A stretch of 64,000 nucleotides of DNA from Thiomicrorhabdus heinhorstiae (lineage in GTDB: Bacteria > Pseudomonadota > Gammaproteobacteria > Thiomicrospirales > Thiomicrospiraceae), in NCBI RefSeq assembly GCF_013391765.2, contig NZ_JACBGI020000007.1, positions 1 to 64,000 on the forward strand, given 5' to 3'. This document shows, one piece after another, positions 1 to 9,814 of this stretch; the stretch's first letter is position 1; each line of letters begins with the position of its first letter. The position numbers and the translations under genes are program-made. Under the pieces are notes generated by a model. That model made no database searches and was not told where the DNA came from. It saw only the letters and a list, made by a program, of their open reading frames with translations.

Positions 1-88
1 ATATATATCATTTTATTTAATATTTAATAGAAAGTAATCTGTGTCACTTCAAACTGGAACAACCATTATTTTTTAGGATACACAGGTT

Positions 89-1900
89 ATGTCAAATTAC
101 ACGGACCCGGCTTTATTACTATTTGAGCCGCACGAGAGAGACGGGATTGAAAAACTGGTGAATGGGGCTTCTCCTTTCAAACTGGCATGGTTAAGCGGTT
201 ATTTGGCCGCCAGAGGATGGGATGGCTTCAAGCAGGAAAATTTGCCTTCTATGGCGGCTGAAAAATCGTCGGTTTCCGACATGCAACCGGTGAGAATCCT
301 GTTTGCTTCGCAAACCGGAAACGCTCAAAGCCTAGCGGAGCAGCTGCATAACAGCCTGTGTCAAGCTGGCCTGTCAGCGGAATTGACAAACATATCCGAT
401 TTCAAACCGAGCCAGTTGAAAGAAGAGAGCAGGCTGGTACTGATCACATCCACTCAGGGCGAAGGCGAACCGCCGGAATCGGCGGAAAGCTTTTTCAAAC
501 TTCTGTCCGGCAAACGTGCGCCGGATTTAAAGCATCTGTCTTTTGCGGTATTGGGTTTGGGAGACCGTTCTTACGAATTCTTTTGCCAGGCTGCGATTGA
601 CGCCGATCGACATTTTTCCGATCTGGGCGGCAAGGCATTTTTGCCTGTTCAGGCGCTGGATGTTGATTATGAACAGGAGGCAAACGCCTGGAGTGAGCAG
701 CTGGTGAGCGTTTTGAAGGCGCAACAGCCAGAGGAATCTTCCTTTGCGATCGCTTCGGATCAGAATGTGCCTGCAAGCGCAGAGTACGGCAAACAGACGC
801 CGTTCAAGGCGCAGCTGCTGGTGAATCAGGCCATTACGTCACTGGGTTCCGCCAAGGATATTCGCCATTATGAAATTTCTTTAGAGACTTCCGGAATTCA
901 GTATCAGCCGGGCGATGTTCTGGGGGTTTATTTCCGGAACAATGCGGCTTCGGTGGACGAGTTGCTGAAAACCCTCTCTTTGAAAGGGACAGAAACGGTG
1001 CAACTTGATGGAGAGGCGATCGAACTGCGGCACGCATTGCTTGAAAAATTCGAACTGACACAGAGTTATCCGAAGTTTGCCAAGGCTTACGCCGAACACT
1101 CCAATCAGACGCAAAGGACAAGCCCGTTACGGGAGAACGTTGCGGACGCCGTAGCTTTGAGAGCCTATCTGGCGGAACGGCAGATCTATGACATTGTTGC
1201 CGAATTCCCGTGCCAGCTGGAGGCACAGGATTTGGCGGACATGTTGCGTAAGCAGCAACCGCGTTTTTACTCGATTGCTTCGGCGCAGTCGGAAGTCGGT
1301 GAAGAAGTGCATTTGACGGTCCGTACCGTGGAATATGACGCTTTCGGCAGTACGCATTACGGTGGCGCCAGCGGTTGCCTCGCCTCTCTCAAAGAGGGCG
1401 ACGACATTCGCGTGTTTGTCCAGCCTTCGGAATTCAAGTTGCCGAAAGACCCTCAAACGCCGGTGATTATGGTCGGTCCGGGAACCGGTATCGCTCCTTT
1501 CCGCAGCTTTTTGCAGCATCGCGAGCAGGCCGGGGCTCAGGGAGAAAACTGGCTGTTTTTCGGCAATAGCCGTTTTTGCGAGGATTTTCTCTATCAGCAG
1601 GAGTGGCAGGAATGGCTGCGCAGTGGGCTGCTAACTCGAATGAATACCGCTTTCAGCAGAGATCAGGCGACGCGGATTTATGTTCAGCATCGTTTGAAAG
1701 AAGAAGGCAAAACACTTTTTGAATGGCTGCAGCGCGGAGCCTTTATCTATGTGTGCGGCGATGCTTCGCGCATGGCAAAGGATGTCCATCAGGCTCTGAT
1801 CGATGTGATTGCCGAACATGGAAACCGCAGCTCGGAACAGGCCGAGGCTTACCTTGACCAGTTAAAACAGGAAAAACGCTACCAGAAGGACGTGTATTGA
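89..1900 (+). CDS. cysJ: Sulfite reductase (NADPH) flavoprotein alpha subunit
   Basis: CysJ takes electrons from NADPH through FAD and FMN and hands them to the siroheme subunit CysI, which reduces sulfite to sulfide in the cytoplasm. The 603 residues match the family length. A flavodoxin-type FMN domain starts near residue 69 (SQTGNAQ at 74-80). A FAD-binding FNR domain follows, with RFYSIAS near 392. The NADPH domain has [12 protein letters not shown] near 463, and the protein ends in the typical aromatic residue (KDVY). It is first in a seven-gene same-strand cysteine operon, and its TGA shares one base with the cysI ATG, so translation is probably coupled. The 88 bases upstream are AT-rich; I could not fix a promoter or a CysB site there. 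Assignment is secure. Confidence 0.96.
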   Translation: MSNYTDPALLLFEPHERDGIEKLVNGASPFKLAWLSGYLAARGWDGFKQENLPSMAAEKSSVSDMQPVRILFASQTGNAQSLAEQLHNSLCQAGLSAELTNISDFKPSQLKEESRLVLITSTQGEGEPPESAESFFKLLSGKRAPDLKHLSFAVLGLGDRSYEFFCQAAIDADRHFSDLGGKAFLPVQALDVDYEQEANAWSEQLVSVLKAQQPEESSFAIASDQNVPASAEYGKQTPFKAQLLVNQAITSLGSAKDIRHYEISLETSGIQYQPGDVLGVYFRNNAASVDELLKTLSLKGTETVQLDGEAIELRHALLEKFELTQSYPKFAKAYAEHSNQTQRTSPLRENVADAVALRAYLAERQIYDIVAEFPCQLEAQDLADMLRKQQPRFYSIASAQSEVGEEVHLTVRTVEYDAFGSTHYGGASGCLASLKEGDDIRVFVQPSEFKLPKDPQTPVIMVGPGTGIAPFRSFLQHREQAGAQGENWLFFGNSRFCEDFLYQQEWQEWLRSGLLTRMNTAFSRDQATRIYVQHRLKEEGKTLFEWLQRGAFIYVCGDASRMAKDVHQALIDVIAEHGNRSSEQAEAYLDQLKQEKRYQKDVY

Positions 1901-3591
1901 TGACTCAATTAAGCGATAACGAACGTATCAAAAGCGAATCGAATTATTTACGCGGCACAATTGCCGAGGCGCTGAACAGTCAAGTGACGGGAGCCTTTTC
2001 GGAAGACGATCAGCAGTTGATCAAGTTTCATGGTTTCTATCAGCAGGATGACCGAGATCTGCGCAAGGATCGCAAAGAACGCAAACTGGAGCCGCTTTAT
2101 TCGGCCATGCTGCGGGTGCGGATTCCCGGCGGAATCGTTTCTCCGAAGCAGTGGCTGGCGGCCAATGAACTGGCGCTGAAGCTGACCGAAAGAGGCACCT
2201 TGCGTCTGACGACACGCCAGACGTTTCAATATCACGGCATTTTAAAACGCAATATCAAACCGTTGATTCAGGGGCTGGACAAGATCATGCTGGATTCCAT
2301 CGCTGCCTGCGGCGACGTGAATCGTCAGGTTTTGTGCAATCCGAACCCTGTCGAGTCGCGTCTGCATCACGAGGCTTATGCCTATGCAGTGCAGATTTCC
2401 GAGCATTTGCTGCCATCGACCCGGGCCTATTATCAGATCTGGATGGATGAACCGAATCGGTCCGGCGCTGAGGACCGGGAACCGATCTATGGCAAAACGT
2501 ACCTGCCGCGCAAGTTCAAGATTGCCGTTGCGGTTCCGCCGCACAATGACGTCGATGTGCATGCCAACGATCTGAGTTTTGTCGCAATTGCCGAACAAGG
2601 CGAGTTGATCGGTTTCAATGTCCTTGTCGGCGGCGGCATGGGCAGCACGCATGGGGATAAACAAACCTATCCGCGCATGGCTTCGAATCTCGGTTTTATC
2701 CGCAAGGAACAGGTGCTGGACGTCGCGACGGCAGTGGTTACGGCGCAGCGCGATCACGGTAATCGCAGTGAACGGCGTTTTGCGCGCCTGAAATATACCG
2801 TTGATCGTCTGGGAGTGGATGTTTTCAGGCAAGAGGTTGAAAGCCGTTGCGGAGTGGTCTTTGCAGAAGGTCGCCCTTACGAATTTACTCGGCATACGGA
2901 TCGTTTCGGGTGGGTTGACGGGATGGATGGTTTGCGGCATTTGACGCTGTTTATCCCAAACGGACGGATCAAGGACGGCGAACCTGGTCGCTTGCAAGCC
3001 GGCTTGGCGGAAATTGCCAAAATTCATCAGGGGGATTTCCGGATCACCGCCAGTCAGAATTTGATTATTGCCCGGGTGCCGAAAGCCGAGTGCGCGCGTA
3101 TCGAAGCGCTTGCCCGCGAATATGGATTGCTTAAGGATGGGCTGGCACCCCAGCATCTGCATTCCATGGCGTGTGTTGCTTTGCCGACCTGCACGCTGGC
3201 AATGGCCGAAGCCGAGCGTTATCTGGGAAGTTTCGTCGAGAAGTTCATCACACTGCAGCGAAAACACCAACTTGAATCTCAACCGATCGTTCTGCGCATC
3301 ACCGGTTGCCCTAATGGTTGCGCTCGCCCGTTTCTGGCAGAAATTGCTCTGGTCGGTAAGGTTCCGGGGCGTTACAACCTGTATCTGGGCGGCGATGGTA
3401 AAGGAACCCGTTTGAATAAGCTGTACCGGGAAAACATCACCGAAAAGCAGATTTTGGCGCTGCTTGACGCATTGCTCGGAGCCTATGCAGCGGAAAGGAT
3501 GAACGATGAAGCATTTGGTGATTTTGTGATTCGTGCGGGGCATATCAAGGCCACGCTCGAAGGACGTGATTTTCACGATCACCTGTCTTAA
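1900..3591 (+). CDS. cysI: Sulfite reductase hemoprotein beta subunit
   Basis: CysI carries siroheme and a [4Fe-4S] cluster and performs the six-electron reduction of sulfite to sulfide. The cluster and siroheme ligand motifs are visible: CVALPTC near residue 425 and CPNGC near 470. The 563-residue length is normal for NADPH-dependent CysI. The frame is open from a TTG at 1897, but the ATG at 1900 overlaps the cysJ stop (TGATG) and is the more likely start. The next gene, cysG, makes its siroheme cofactor. Confidence 0.96.
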   Translation: MTQLSDNERIKSESNYLRGTIAEALNSQVTGAFSEDDQQLIKFHGFYQQDDRDLRKDRKERKLEPLYSAMLRVRIPGGIVSPKQWLAANELALKLTERGTLRLTTRQTFQYHGILKRNIKPLIQGLDKIMLDSIAACGDVNRQVLCNPNPVESRLHHEAYAYAVQISEHLLPSTRAYYQIWMDEPNRSGAEDREPIYGKTYLPRKFKIAVAVPPHNDVDVHANDLSFVAIAEQGELIGFNVLVGGGMGSTHGDKQTYPRMASNLGFIRKEQVLDVATAVVTAQRDHGNRSERRFARLKYTVDRLGVDVFRQEVESRCGVVFAEGRPYEFTRHTDRFGWVDGMDGLRHLTLFIPNGRIKDGEPGRLQAGLAEIAKIHQGDFRITASQNLIIARVPKAECARIEALAREYGLLKDGLAPQHLHSMACVALPTCTLAMAEAERYLGSFVEKFITLQRKHQLESQPIVLRITGCPNGCARPFLAEIALVGKVPGRYNLYLGGDGKGTRLNKLYRENITEKQILALLDALLGAYAAERMNDEAFGDFVIRAGHIKATLEGRDFHDHLS

Positions 3592-3601
3592 GGAAGCGAT
3601 G

Positions 3602-5026
3602 ATGGACTATTTGCCGATTTTTGTCGATTTGCAACGCCAGCCGGTATTGGTGATTGGCGGGGGCGACGTTGCCTTGCGAAAAATTCGTTTATTACGTCAG
3701 GCGGGGGCGCAGATCAATCTGGTTGCACCGCAATTGTGTCCCGATCTGGAAATCCTCTGTTCCGAAAAGGAATTGGTGTGGTTTCAGGGAGATTTTCATC
3801 CCGATCAGCTTGCCGGCATGCGCCTGGTGATCGCCGCTACGGATCTGAACAGCGTCAATCGGCAGGTTTTTCTCGCTGCCGAATTACAGGGCGTTCCGGT
3901 GAATGTGGTGGACGATGCCGAACTGTGCCGTTTTATTTTCCCGGCAATCGTCGATCGCAGTCCGCTGATGCTGGCGGTTTCCAGCGGAGGTAATGCTCCG
4001 GTGCTGGCTCGTCAGACTCGTGAGCAACTGGAGCGGATGTTACCGCAAAGTCTGTCCGGGCTCGGTCGCTTGGCGCAGCATAACCGAAGCCGGGTGAAAT
4101 CGGCTTTGCCGGATGTCGGGCAACGGCGGGCTTTTTGGGAACAGACGTTTCGGGGCGAGATCGCTCGTCGAGTGGAAAGCAACGATCAGGAGGGCGCACA
4201 GAAGCTTTTGGATCACAAGCTGCAGGCATTTGCAGCGGATCGGGGTTGTGTCTCACTGGTCGGCGCCGGGCCGGGTGATCCTGAGCTGCTGACCATTAAG
4301 GCTCTGCAGGCGATGCAGCAAGCGGATGTGATTGTCCATGACGGTCTGGTTTCAGCGGAGATTTTGGAGCTGGCACGCCGTGATGCCGAGCGTATCTGCG
4401 TGGCCAAAAAGGCCGGCTGTCATTCGATGTCGCAGGAAGAAATCAACCGGTTATTGATTCATCTGGCGCAGCAAGGATTGTCGGTCTGCCGTCTGAAGGG
4501 CGGTGATCCGTTTATTTTCGGGCGCGGCGGAGAGGAATGTGAAGCTTTAAAAGCGGCCGGTATTGATTATCGGATTGTCCCGGGAATCAGTGCAGCGGTC
4601 GGATGCGCCGCTTATGCCGGTATTCCACTGACACATCGCGATTATTCGCGGACGGTTCAGCTGGTAACCGGGCATTGCAAGCCGGGCAGCGAAACTCCGG
4701 ATTGGCGCGCTTTGGCTCAATCCGGTCAGACGCTGGTGATCTATATGGGATTGATTCGGAGTTCGGACATTCGTGACGGACTCCTGCAGTTCGGTCGTGA
4801 AAAGCAGACGCCGGTGGCGATTATCGAAAATGGCACTTTGCCGCAACAGAAGGTGGTTCTGACCTGTTTGGAAGAACTGACCCGCACGGTTGAAGCGGAA
4901 CAGATCAAGAGCCCGGCTTTGCTGATTGTCGGCGAAGTGTGCGCTCTGGCGGAAAAGCTCGCCTGGCGGGGCACATCGCATGAATTAAACAAGGATATGG
5001 AAAATGACGCACTTAGAACAGCTTGA
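3602..5026 (+). CDS. cysG: Siroheme synthase, trifunctional
   Basis: CysG turns uroporphyrinogen III into siroheme, the CysI prosthetic group. The N-terminal half is the NAD-dependent precorrin-2 dehydrogenase/ferrochelatase (Rossmann motif [11 protein letters not shown] near residue 17). The C-terminal half, from about residue 215 ([12 protein letters not shown]), is the SAM-dependent uroporphyrinogen methyltransferase, with [13 protein letters not shown]. The reading frame is open from 3533, inside cysI. The AGGA at 3591-3594 sits 7 bases before the ATG at 3602, and an adjacent in-frame ATG at 3599 is too close to it, so 3602 is preferred (474 aa). The 3' end overlaps cysD by 23 bases. Confidence 0.95.
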   Translation: MDYLPIFVDLQRQPVLVIGGGDVALRKIRLLRQAGAQINLVAPQLCPDLEILCSEKELVWFQGDFHPDQLAGMRLVIAATDLNSVNRQVFLAAELQGVPVNVVDDAELCRFIFPAIVDRSPLMLAVSSGGNAPVLARQTREQLERMLPQSLSGLGRLAQHNRSRVKSALPDVGQRRAFWEQTFRGEIARRVESNDQEGAQKLLDHKLQAFAADRGCVSLVGAGPGDPELLTIKALQAMQQADVIVHDGLVSAEILELARRDAERICVAKKAGCHSMSQEEINRLLIHLAQQGLSVCRLKGGDPFIFGRGGEECEALKAAGIDYRIVPGISAAVGCAAYAGIPLTHRDYSRTVQLVTGHCKPGSETPDWRALAQSGQTLVIYMGLIRSSDIRDGLLQFGREKQTPVAIIENGTLPQQKVVLTCLEELTRTVEAEQIKSPALLIVGEVCALAEKLAWRGTSHELNKDMENDALRTA

Positions 5027-5894
5027 AGCAGAAAGCATTCATATTTTGAGAGAAGTCGCCGCGGAGTTTAAAAAACCGGTGATGTTGTATTCGATCGGCA
5101 AGGATTCTTCGGTTTTGCTGCATCTGGCCCGCAAAGCATTTTATCCGGGGAACATTCCGTTTCCGTTATTGCATGTCGATACGGACTGGAAATTTCGGGA
5201 GATGATCGAATTTCGCGATCGTCAGGCTGAAAAACACGGTTTTGATTTGCTGATTTATCAAAATCCGCAGGGGCTGGAAATCGGTATAAACCCGTTTGTT
5301 CACGGCAGTTCGAAGCATACCGATCTGATGAAAACCCAGGCATTGAAGCAGGCTTTGTCGCTGCATGGCTTTGATGCGGCGATCGGTGGAGCCCGCCGAG
5401 ACGAAGAGAAGTCGAGAGCCAAGGAGCGTATTTATTCGTTTCGCGATCGGCACCATCGCTGGGAACCGAAGGCGCAACGTCCGGAATTGTGGAATATCTA
5501 CAACGGAGCGCTTGATGAAGGGGAAAGCATTCGCGCGTTTCCTTTGTCCAACTGGACCGAGCTGGACATCTGGCTGTATATCCTGCAGGAACAGATTGAA
5601 CTGGTTCCTCTGTATTTTGCCAAGCCGCGTCCAGTGGTTCGTCGCGATGGCATGTGGATCATGCGCGACGATGAACGCCTGCCATTGCAGGCAGACGAAG
5701 AACCGGAAGAAAAATGGGTTCGATTTCGTACCCTGGGCTGTTATCCGCTGACCGGAGCCATAGAGTCGCGGGCAACGACTTTGGAGGATGTCGTGGCGGA
5801 AACGGTGGGAGCGACGACTTCGGAGCGGCAGGGACGGGCGATCGATCAGGATCAATCCGGAATGGAACAGAAAAAACGGGAGGGCTATTTCTAA
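5004..5894 (+). CDS. cysD: Sulfate adenylyltransferase subunit 2
   Basis: CysD is the catalytic ATP sulfurylase subunit that makes adenosine 5'-phosphosulfate (APS) from sulfate and ATP, driven by GTP hydrolysis in CysN. It is an ATP-PP-loop enzyme with the loop SIGKDSS at residues 30-36, and its 296 residues fit the family. The start lies inside the end of cysG, and the TAA shares one base with the ATG of cysN, so the two subunits are probably made in step. The assimilatory GTPase-type enzyme is present here, not the single-chain dissimilatory Sat. Confidence 0.96.
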   Translation: MTHLEQLEAESIHILREVAAEFKKPVMLYSIGKDSSVLLHLARKAFYPGNIPFPLLHVDTDWKFREMIEFRDRQAEKHGFDLLIYQNPQGLEIGINPFVHGSSKHTDLMKTQALKQALSLHGFDAAIGGARRDEEKSRAKERIYSFRDRHHRWEPKAQRPELWNIYNGALDEGESIRAFPLSNWTELDIWLYILQEQIELVPLYFAKPRPVVRRDGMWIMRDDERLPLQADEEPEEKWVRFRTLGCYPLTGAIESRATTLEDVVAETVGATTSERQGRAIDQDQSGMEQKKREGYF

Positions 5895-7297
5895 TGAACG
5901 AATCACAGGCAATCGATATCCGGGATTATCTGCAACAGCATCGCAGTAAGTCGCTGATGCGCTTACTTATTTGCGGAAGTGTCGATGACGGAAAAAGCAC
6001 GCTTCTTGGCCGTTTGCTGTTTGACAGCCATCAGCTGTATGAAGATCAGCTGCAGGGGCTGCATCACGATGTGAAAGGCACAAATGCCGAAGGCGATCTG
6101 GAGCTGGCGATGCTGGTTGATGGCTTGCAGGCCGAGCGTGAGCAAGGGATTACCATCGATGTTGCGTACCGCTTTTTCTCAACCGACAAATGTAAATTCA
6201 TTATTGCCGATACGCCGGGGCATGAGCAGTACACTCGAAACATGGTGACGGGCGCTTCGACTGCCGAAGCGGCGATTTTATTGGTGGATGCGCGTTATGG
6301 CGTGCAGCGCCAGACCCGCCGCCATGCTTTTATCTGCCATGCGCTGGGTATCCGGAACTGGATTGTCGCCATTAATAAAATGGATCTGGTGAACTACGAC
6401 GAGCAGGTGTTCGATGCGATTCAAAGAGAACTGAAGACAATCGCCCTAACGCTGGGAGGCGTCAGCAGTTACTCGATTCCGGTATCGGCCTTGAAAGGCG
6501 AGAATACGTTGGAAAAAAGCGACAAAATGCCCTGGTATCAAGGGGAAGCGCTTTTGCCGTATCTGGAAAATCTCTCGGTTGAAGCTCTGTCTGAAGCGGC
6601 TCCGAACCGTTTCTGCGTGCAGTGGGTGAATCGACCGAATGCTGATTTTCGCGGCTACAGCGGTACGGTGCAATCCGGTTGCCTGCAGCTGGGTCAGTCG
6701 GTGAAAATCTATCCGGGAGAGCAACGTTCGTACATCAAACGTCTGGTGACTTTCGATGGCGATCTTGACGCCGCGGAAGCCGGTCAGGCCGTTACCGTCG
6801 TTTTACAGGATGAACGCGATATCAGTCGCGGAGACTGGATCATTCCGGAAACCGAAGAGGTCGGGTTTTCAAACCGCTTTGATGCGCATCTGGTCTGGTT
6901 TGACGAGCAGGCAATGCAGGAAGGACAGAGCTTCTATATTAAGTTTGCCGCCCGTCAGACCGAGGCTTGCGTGAGCAAAGTCGATCACAAGATCGATATC
7001 AATCGATATGAAAGAGAGCCGGCGTCGGGATTACAGATGAATGAAATCGGTCTGGTTTCTATCGAATTGGCCGAATCGACCTTGCTGGATTGTTATCGGA
7101 AAGGCATCGGAGCTTTTATTTTGATCGATCGCTTCAGCAATGCGACGGTTGCTGCGGGGATGATTCGCGAAATTCAGCAGGAAAAGCAACAGCGGTTTTC
7201 CGATTTTGAATTGGAACTGAATGCTCTGATGCGCAAGCATTTTCCGCATTGGCATATTCGTGACCTGCCGAGATCGGCGGGTGAATCCGATGATTGA
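5894..7297 (+). CDS. cysN: Sulfate adenylyltransferase subunit 1 (GTPase)
   Basis: CysN is the EF-Tu-like GTPase of ATP sulfurylase. G1 is GSVDDGKST (residues 28-36), G3 is DTPGHEQY and G4 is NKMD. The frame is open from 5714, but the ATG at 5894 overlaps the cysD stop (TAATG) and gives a 467-residue protein of normal CysN length. It ends about 20 residues after the last beta-barrel domain and carries no fused CysC (APS kinase) domain; no separate cysC is found in this operon. Together with the APS-type CysH downstream this argues for direct APS reduction. Confidence 0.95.
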   Translation: MNESQAIDIRDYLQQHRSKSLMRLLICGSVDDGKSTLLGRLLFDSHQLYEDQLQGLHHDVKGTNAEGDLELAMLVDGLQAEREQGITIDVAYRFFSTDKCKFIIADTPGHEQYTRNMVTGASTAEAAILLVDARYGVQRQTRRHAFICHALGIRNWIVAINKMDLVNYDEQVFDAIQRELKTIALTLGGVSSYSIPVSALKGENTLEKSDKMPWYQGEALLPYLENLSVEALSEAAPNRFCVQWVNRPNADFRGYSGTVQSGCLQLGQSVKIYPGEQRSYIKRLVTFDGDLDAAEAGQAVTVVLQDERDISRGDWIIPETEEVGFSNRFDAHLVWFDEQAMQEGQSFYIKFAARQTEACVSKVDHKIDINRYEREPASGLQMNEIGLVSIELAESTLLDCYRKGIGAFILIDRFSNATVAAGMIREIQQEKQQRFSDFELELNALMRKHFPHWHIRDLPRSAGESDD

Positions 7298-9053
7298 GTG
7301 GCAGGCGGGACTGACTCTCGGCATGGTTATTCTGGTGTTACTGGCGATGGCCGTGACGAATATTGCCGCCGACGTATTGATGATGTTCGCGCTGTGTGTA
7401 CTGCTGGTCAGCGGAATTTTGAGCCCGGTGGAAGCCTTTGCAGGGTTTGCTAACCCCGGAGTAATGACAATCGCACTGCTGTACGTGGTTGCTGCGGGTT
7501 TAAGAGAAACCGGTGCCGTTTACTGGCTCGGGCACTGGTTGTTGGGGCGGCCGGCTTCCCAGCGTGGAGCCATCGGCAATATGATCGTTCCGATCGCGGG
7601 TCTGAGCGGGTTGATGAATAACACCGCCATCGTGTCGATTTTCATTCCGGTGATTCAGCAGTGGGCGGTCAGATTGCGTATTTCTCCTTCGCAGTTGTTA
7701 ATGCCTTTGAGTTTTCTGGCGATTATGGGCGGCAGCCTGACGCTGATCGGGACCAGCACTAATCTGGTCGTGGACGGGTTGTTGCAGGCCGACAAGCATT
7801 TTTCTCTGGGGATGTTTGACATTGCCTGGGTCGGATTGCCGACCTTGGTGATCGGCAGTCTGTTTCTGTGGCTCTTTTCCGGCAAGCTTTTGCCCAAGCG
7901 TAAAAATCCGATTGCCATGCCCGCGGATGCGCGGCTTTATCAGGTTCGGGTTGAGATATTGCCGTCGGCGCCCTGTATCGGCAAACCTCTGGCTCTGACC
8001 GATCTGAAGCATTTGCAGCATGGGAAGTGGCAGGGGATTCAGCGCAACAGAGAGTGGATTTCCGAAGACCCGGAACAGGTGATTCTACAGGCCGGTGATG
8101 TTTTATGGTTGAAAGGTCACCCGCTTGCGAGTCAGAGGTTGCGTCAATATCCCGGGCTGAAACTGCTTGGCGAAGCACCGACGCCACTTTCGGCGCCGCA
8201 TACCAGTTTGATTGAGGTGATTCTGAGTTCGGATTTTCCGGGATTGGGTGAACCCTTGAAAACACTGAAATTCTGGGAGCGATACCAGGCTCGGGTTTTG
8301 GCGATTTCCCGGGGCGGCAATCACCTGACTCAAGAACTGGATGAAGTGAAATTGGCGTTGGGGGATGCCATGCTGCTGGAAGCCGGGTCGAGTTTTGTCG
8401 AGCAGTATCGTTTCCGCAAAGATTTCCTTCTGGTCAGCACTTTGGCCGACGAGCCGCCGCCGAACTTTCGCAAAGCGCCGTGGGCGATGAGTATTTTGTT
8501 TTTGATGCTCTTGTTGACGGCGTTTTCTTTTGTACCGATGCTGGAGGCTGCGCTTCTGGCTGCTGGAGCAATGCTTGCCAGTGGTTGCGTGAACATTGTC
8601 AAAGCGCGTCGTTATGTGGATTTGATGACGTTGATTACGATTGCCGCTTCTTTCGCCCTGGCGGTGGCGATGTCGAAAACCGGCGTCAGCCAGTGGCTGG
8701 TTGAATCGCTGCTTGGGATCGTTGGTGCGACGCCGTTGCTGGCATTGGTTCTGATTTATCTGATCACGGCGCTTTTGACCGAACTGGTGACCAACAACGC
8801 GGCGGCCGTGTTGATGTTTTCGGTGTCCACCGAGCTGGCCGGTCAGCTGGGGGTCAGTTTTCTGCCTTTTGTGATCGCCGTCATGATGGCGGCTTCGGCG
8901 AGTTTTCTGACGCCGATCGGCTATCAGACCAATCTGATGGTGGCAGGTCCCGGAGGCTATCGGTTAGTGGATTTTCTGCGTCTGGGCATCCCGTTGAATT
9001 TAATTTGTGCAACCGTGTCGCTGGCGGTCATTCCGCTAGTCTGGCCGTTTTAA
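7290..9053 (+). CDS. SLC13-family permease with RCK_C domains (probable sulfate transporter)
   Basis: This is an integral membrane protein of the SLC13/DASS type. It has an N-terminal bundle of hydrophobic helices, two soluble TrkA_C-like (RCK_C) segments at about residues 210-295 and 305-390, and a C-terminal bundle of helices. The two membrane halves each contain the family's Asn-Thr type signature (GLMNNTAIVS and ELVTNNAAAVLM). Several bacterial and algal relatives carry sulfate. It lies between cysN and cysH in the sulfate-assimilation operon, and no CysTWA/Sbp or CysZ gene is seen, so sulfate import is the likely role. The start is placed at the ATG at 7290, which overlaps cysN by 8 bases; a GTG at 7281 is an alternative. 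Substrate is inferred from context. Confidence 0.82.
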   Translation: MIEWQAGLTLGMVILVLLAMAVTNIAADVLMMFALCVLLVSGILSPVEAFAGFANPGVMTIALLYVVAAGLRETGAVYWLGHWLLGRPASQRGAIGNMIVPIAGLSGLMNNTAIVSIFIPVIQQWAVRLRISPSQLLMPLSFLAIMGGSLTLIGTSTNLVVDGLLQADKHFSLGMFDIAWVGLPTLVIGSLFLWLFSGKLLPKRKNPIAMPADARLYQVRVEILPSAPCIGKPLALTDLKHLQHGKWQGIQRNREWISEDPEQVILQAGDVLWLKGHPLASQRLRQYPGLKLLGEAPTPLSAPHTSLIEVILSSDFPGLGEPLKTLKFWERYQARVLAISRGGNHLTQELDEVKLALGDAMLLEAGSSFVEQYRFRKDFLLVSTLADEPPPNFRKAPWAMSILFLMLLLTAFSFVPMLEAALLAAGAMLASGCVNIVKARRYVDLMTLITIAASFALAVAMSKTGVSQWLVESLLGIVGATPLLALVLIYLITALLTELVTNNAAAVLMFSVSTELAGQLGVSFLPFVIAVMMAASASFLTPIGYQTNLMVAGPGGYRLVDFLRLGIPLNLICATVSLAVIPLVWPF

Positions 9054-9068
9054 CAAGGAGTTTGAAGA

Positions 9069-9782
9069 ATGTTTAAGGAATTAAAACAAGCTTTGGAAGT
9101 TTTGGAAGCCGATGATATTGAGGGCTATCTCACGCAACTTTGCCGTTTGACGGAAGGGCAAAAAATCGTGTTTTCCAGTAGTCTGGGGCTGGAGGATCAG
9201 CTGATTACCCATGTGATTTTCCGTTGTGAATTACCGATTGAAGTTTTCACATTGGACACAGGCCGTCTTTTTGCGGAAACCGAGGCATTGATTGCGGCGA
9301 CGGAGGCGCATTACCAACGCAGGATTTTGCGTTTTGCTCCGCAACCCGATGCGGCAAAGAGCTATGTGGAAGCGTATGGCATGAACGGCTTCTACCATTC
9401 GGTCGAGAATCGCAAGTTATGCTGTCATATTCGTAAGGTCGAACCCTTAAATCGGGCTTTAAGTGGAGCGGCGGTCTGGATCACCGGCCTGCGCAGCGAA
9501 CAATCTCCATTCCGTCAGGGGGTGCCGTTGCTGGAAGAGGATTTGGAGCGCGGGTTGATCAAGTTCAATCCTTTGTTGGCCTGGACATCGCAGCAGGTAA
9601 GAGCTTATATCGATGCACAGGGTATTCCTTATAATCCTCTCCACGACAAAGGATTTCCGAGTATCGGCTGTGAACCCTGCACACGAGCGATCAAACCGGG
9701 AGAAAACGAACGCGCCGGCCGTTGGTGGTGGGAGCAGCAGGATGCATTGCATCAGGAGTGCGGCCTCCATCTGCGCGAATGA
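9069..9782 (+). CDS. cysH: Assimilatory adenylyl-sulfate (APS) reductase
   Basis: CysH reduces activated sulfate to sulfite using thioredoxin-type reductant. The C-terminal ECGLH holds the catalytic cysteine (C231). The protein also has the paired cysteine motifs C118-C119 and C201-x-x-C204 that bind a [4Fe-4S] cluster in APS-specific enzymes; enteric PAPS reductases lack them. So APS rather than PAPS is the likely substrate, which fits the absence of CysC. At 237 residues it has the normal length. It has a good SD (AAGGAG) and is the last gene of the operon; hoxC converges 32 bases beyond. Confidence 0.93.
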   Translation: MFKELKQALEVLEADDIEGYLTQLCRLTEGQKIVFSSSLGLEDQLITHVIFRCELPIEVFTLDTGRLFAETEALIAATEAHYQRRILRFAPQPDAAKSYVEAYGMNGFYHSVENRKLCCHIRKVEPLNRALSGAAVWITGLRSEQSPFRQGVPLLEEDLERGLIKFNPLLAWTSQQVRAYIDAQGIPYNPLHDKGFPSIGCEPCTRAIKPGENERAGRWWWEQQDALHQECGLHLRE

Positions 9783-9814
9783 ATAGACTGGAAGTCAAGC
9801 CATTTCCATCATGA

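Noticed and set aside
2242-3582. Long minus-strand open frame (446 codons) inside cysI
   Set aside because: It lies wholly within a well-conserved gene on the other strand, has no family signature, and reflects codon bias of cysI.
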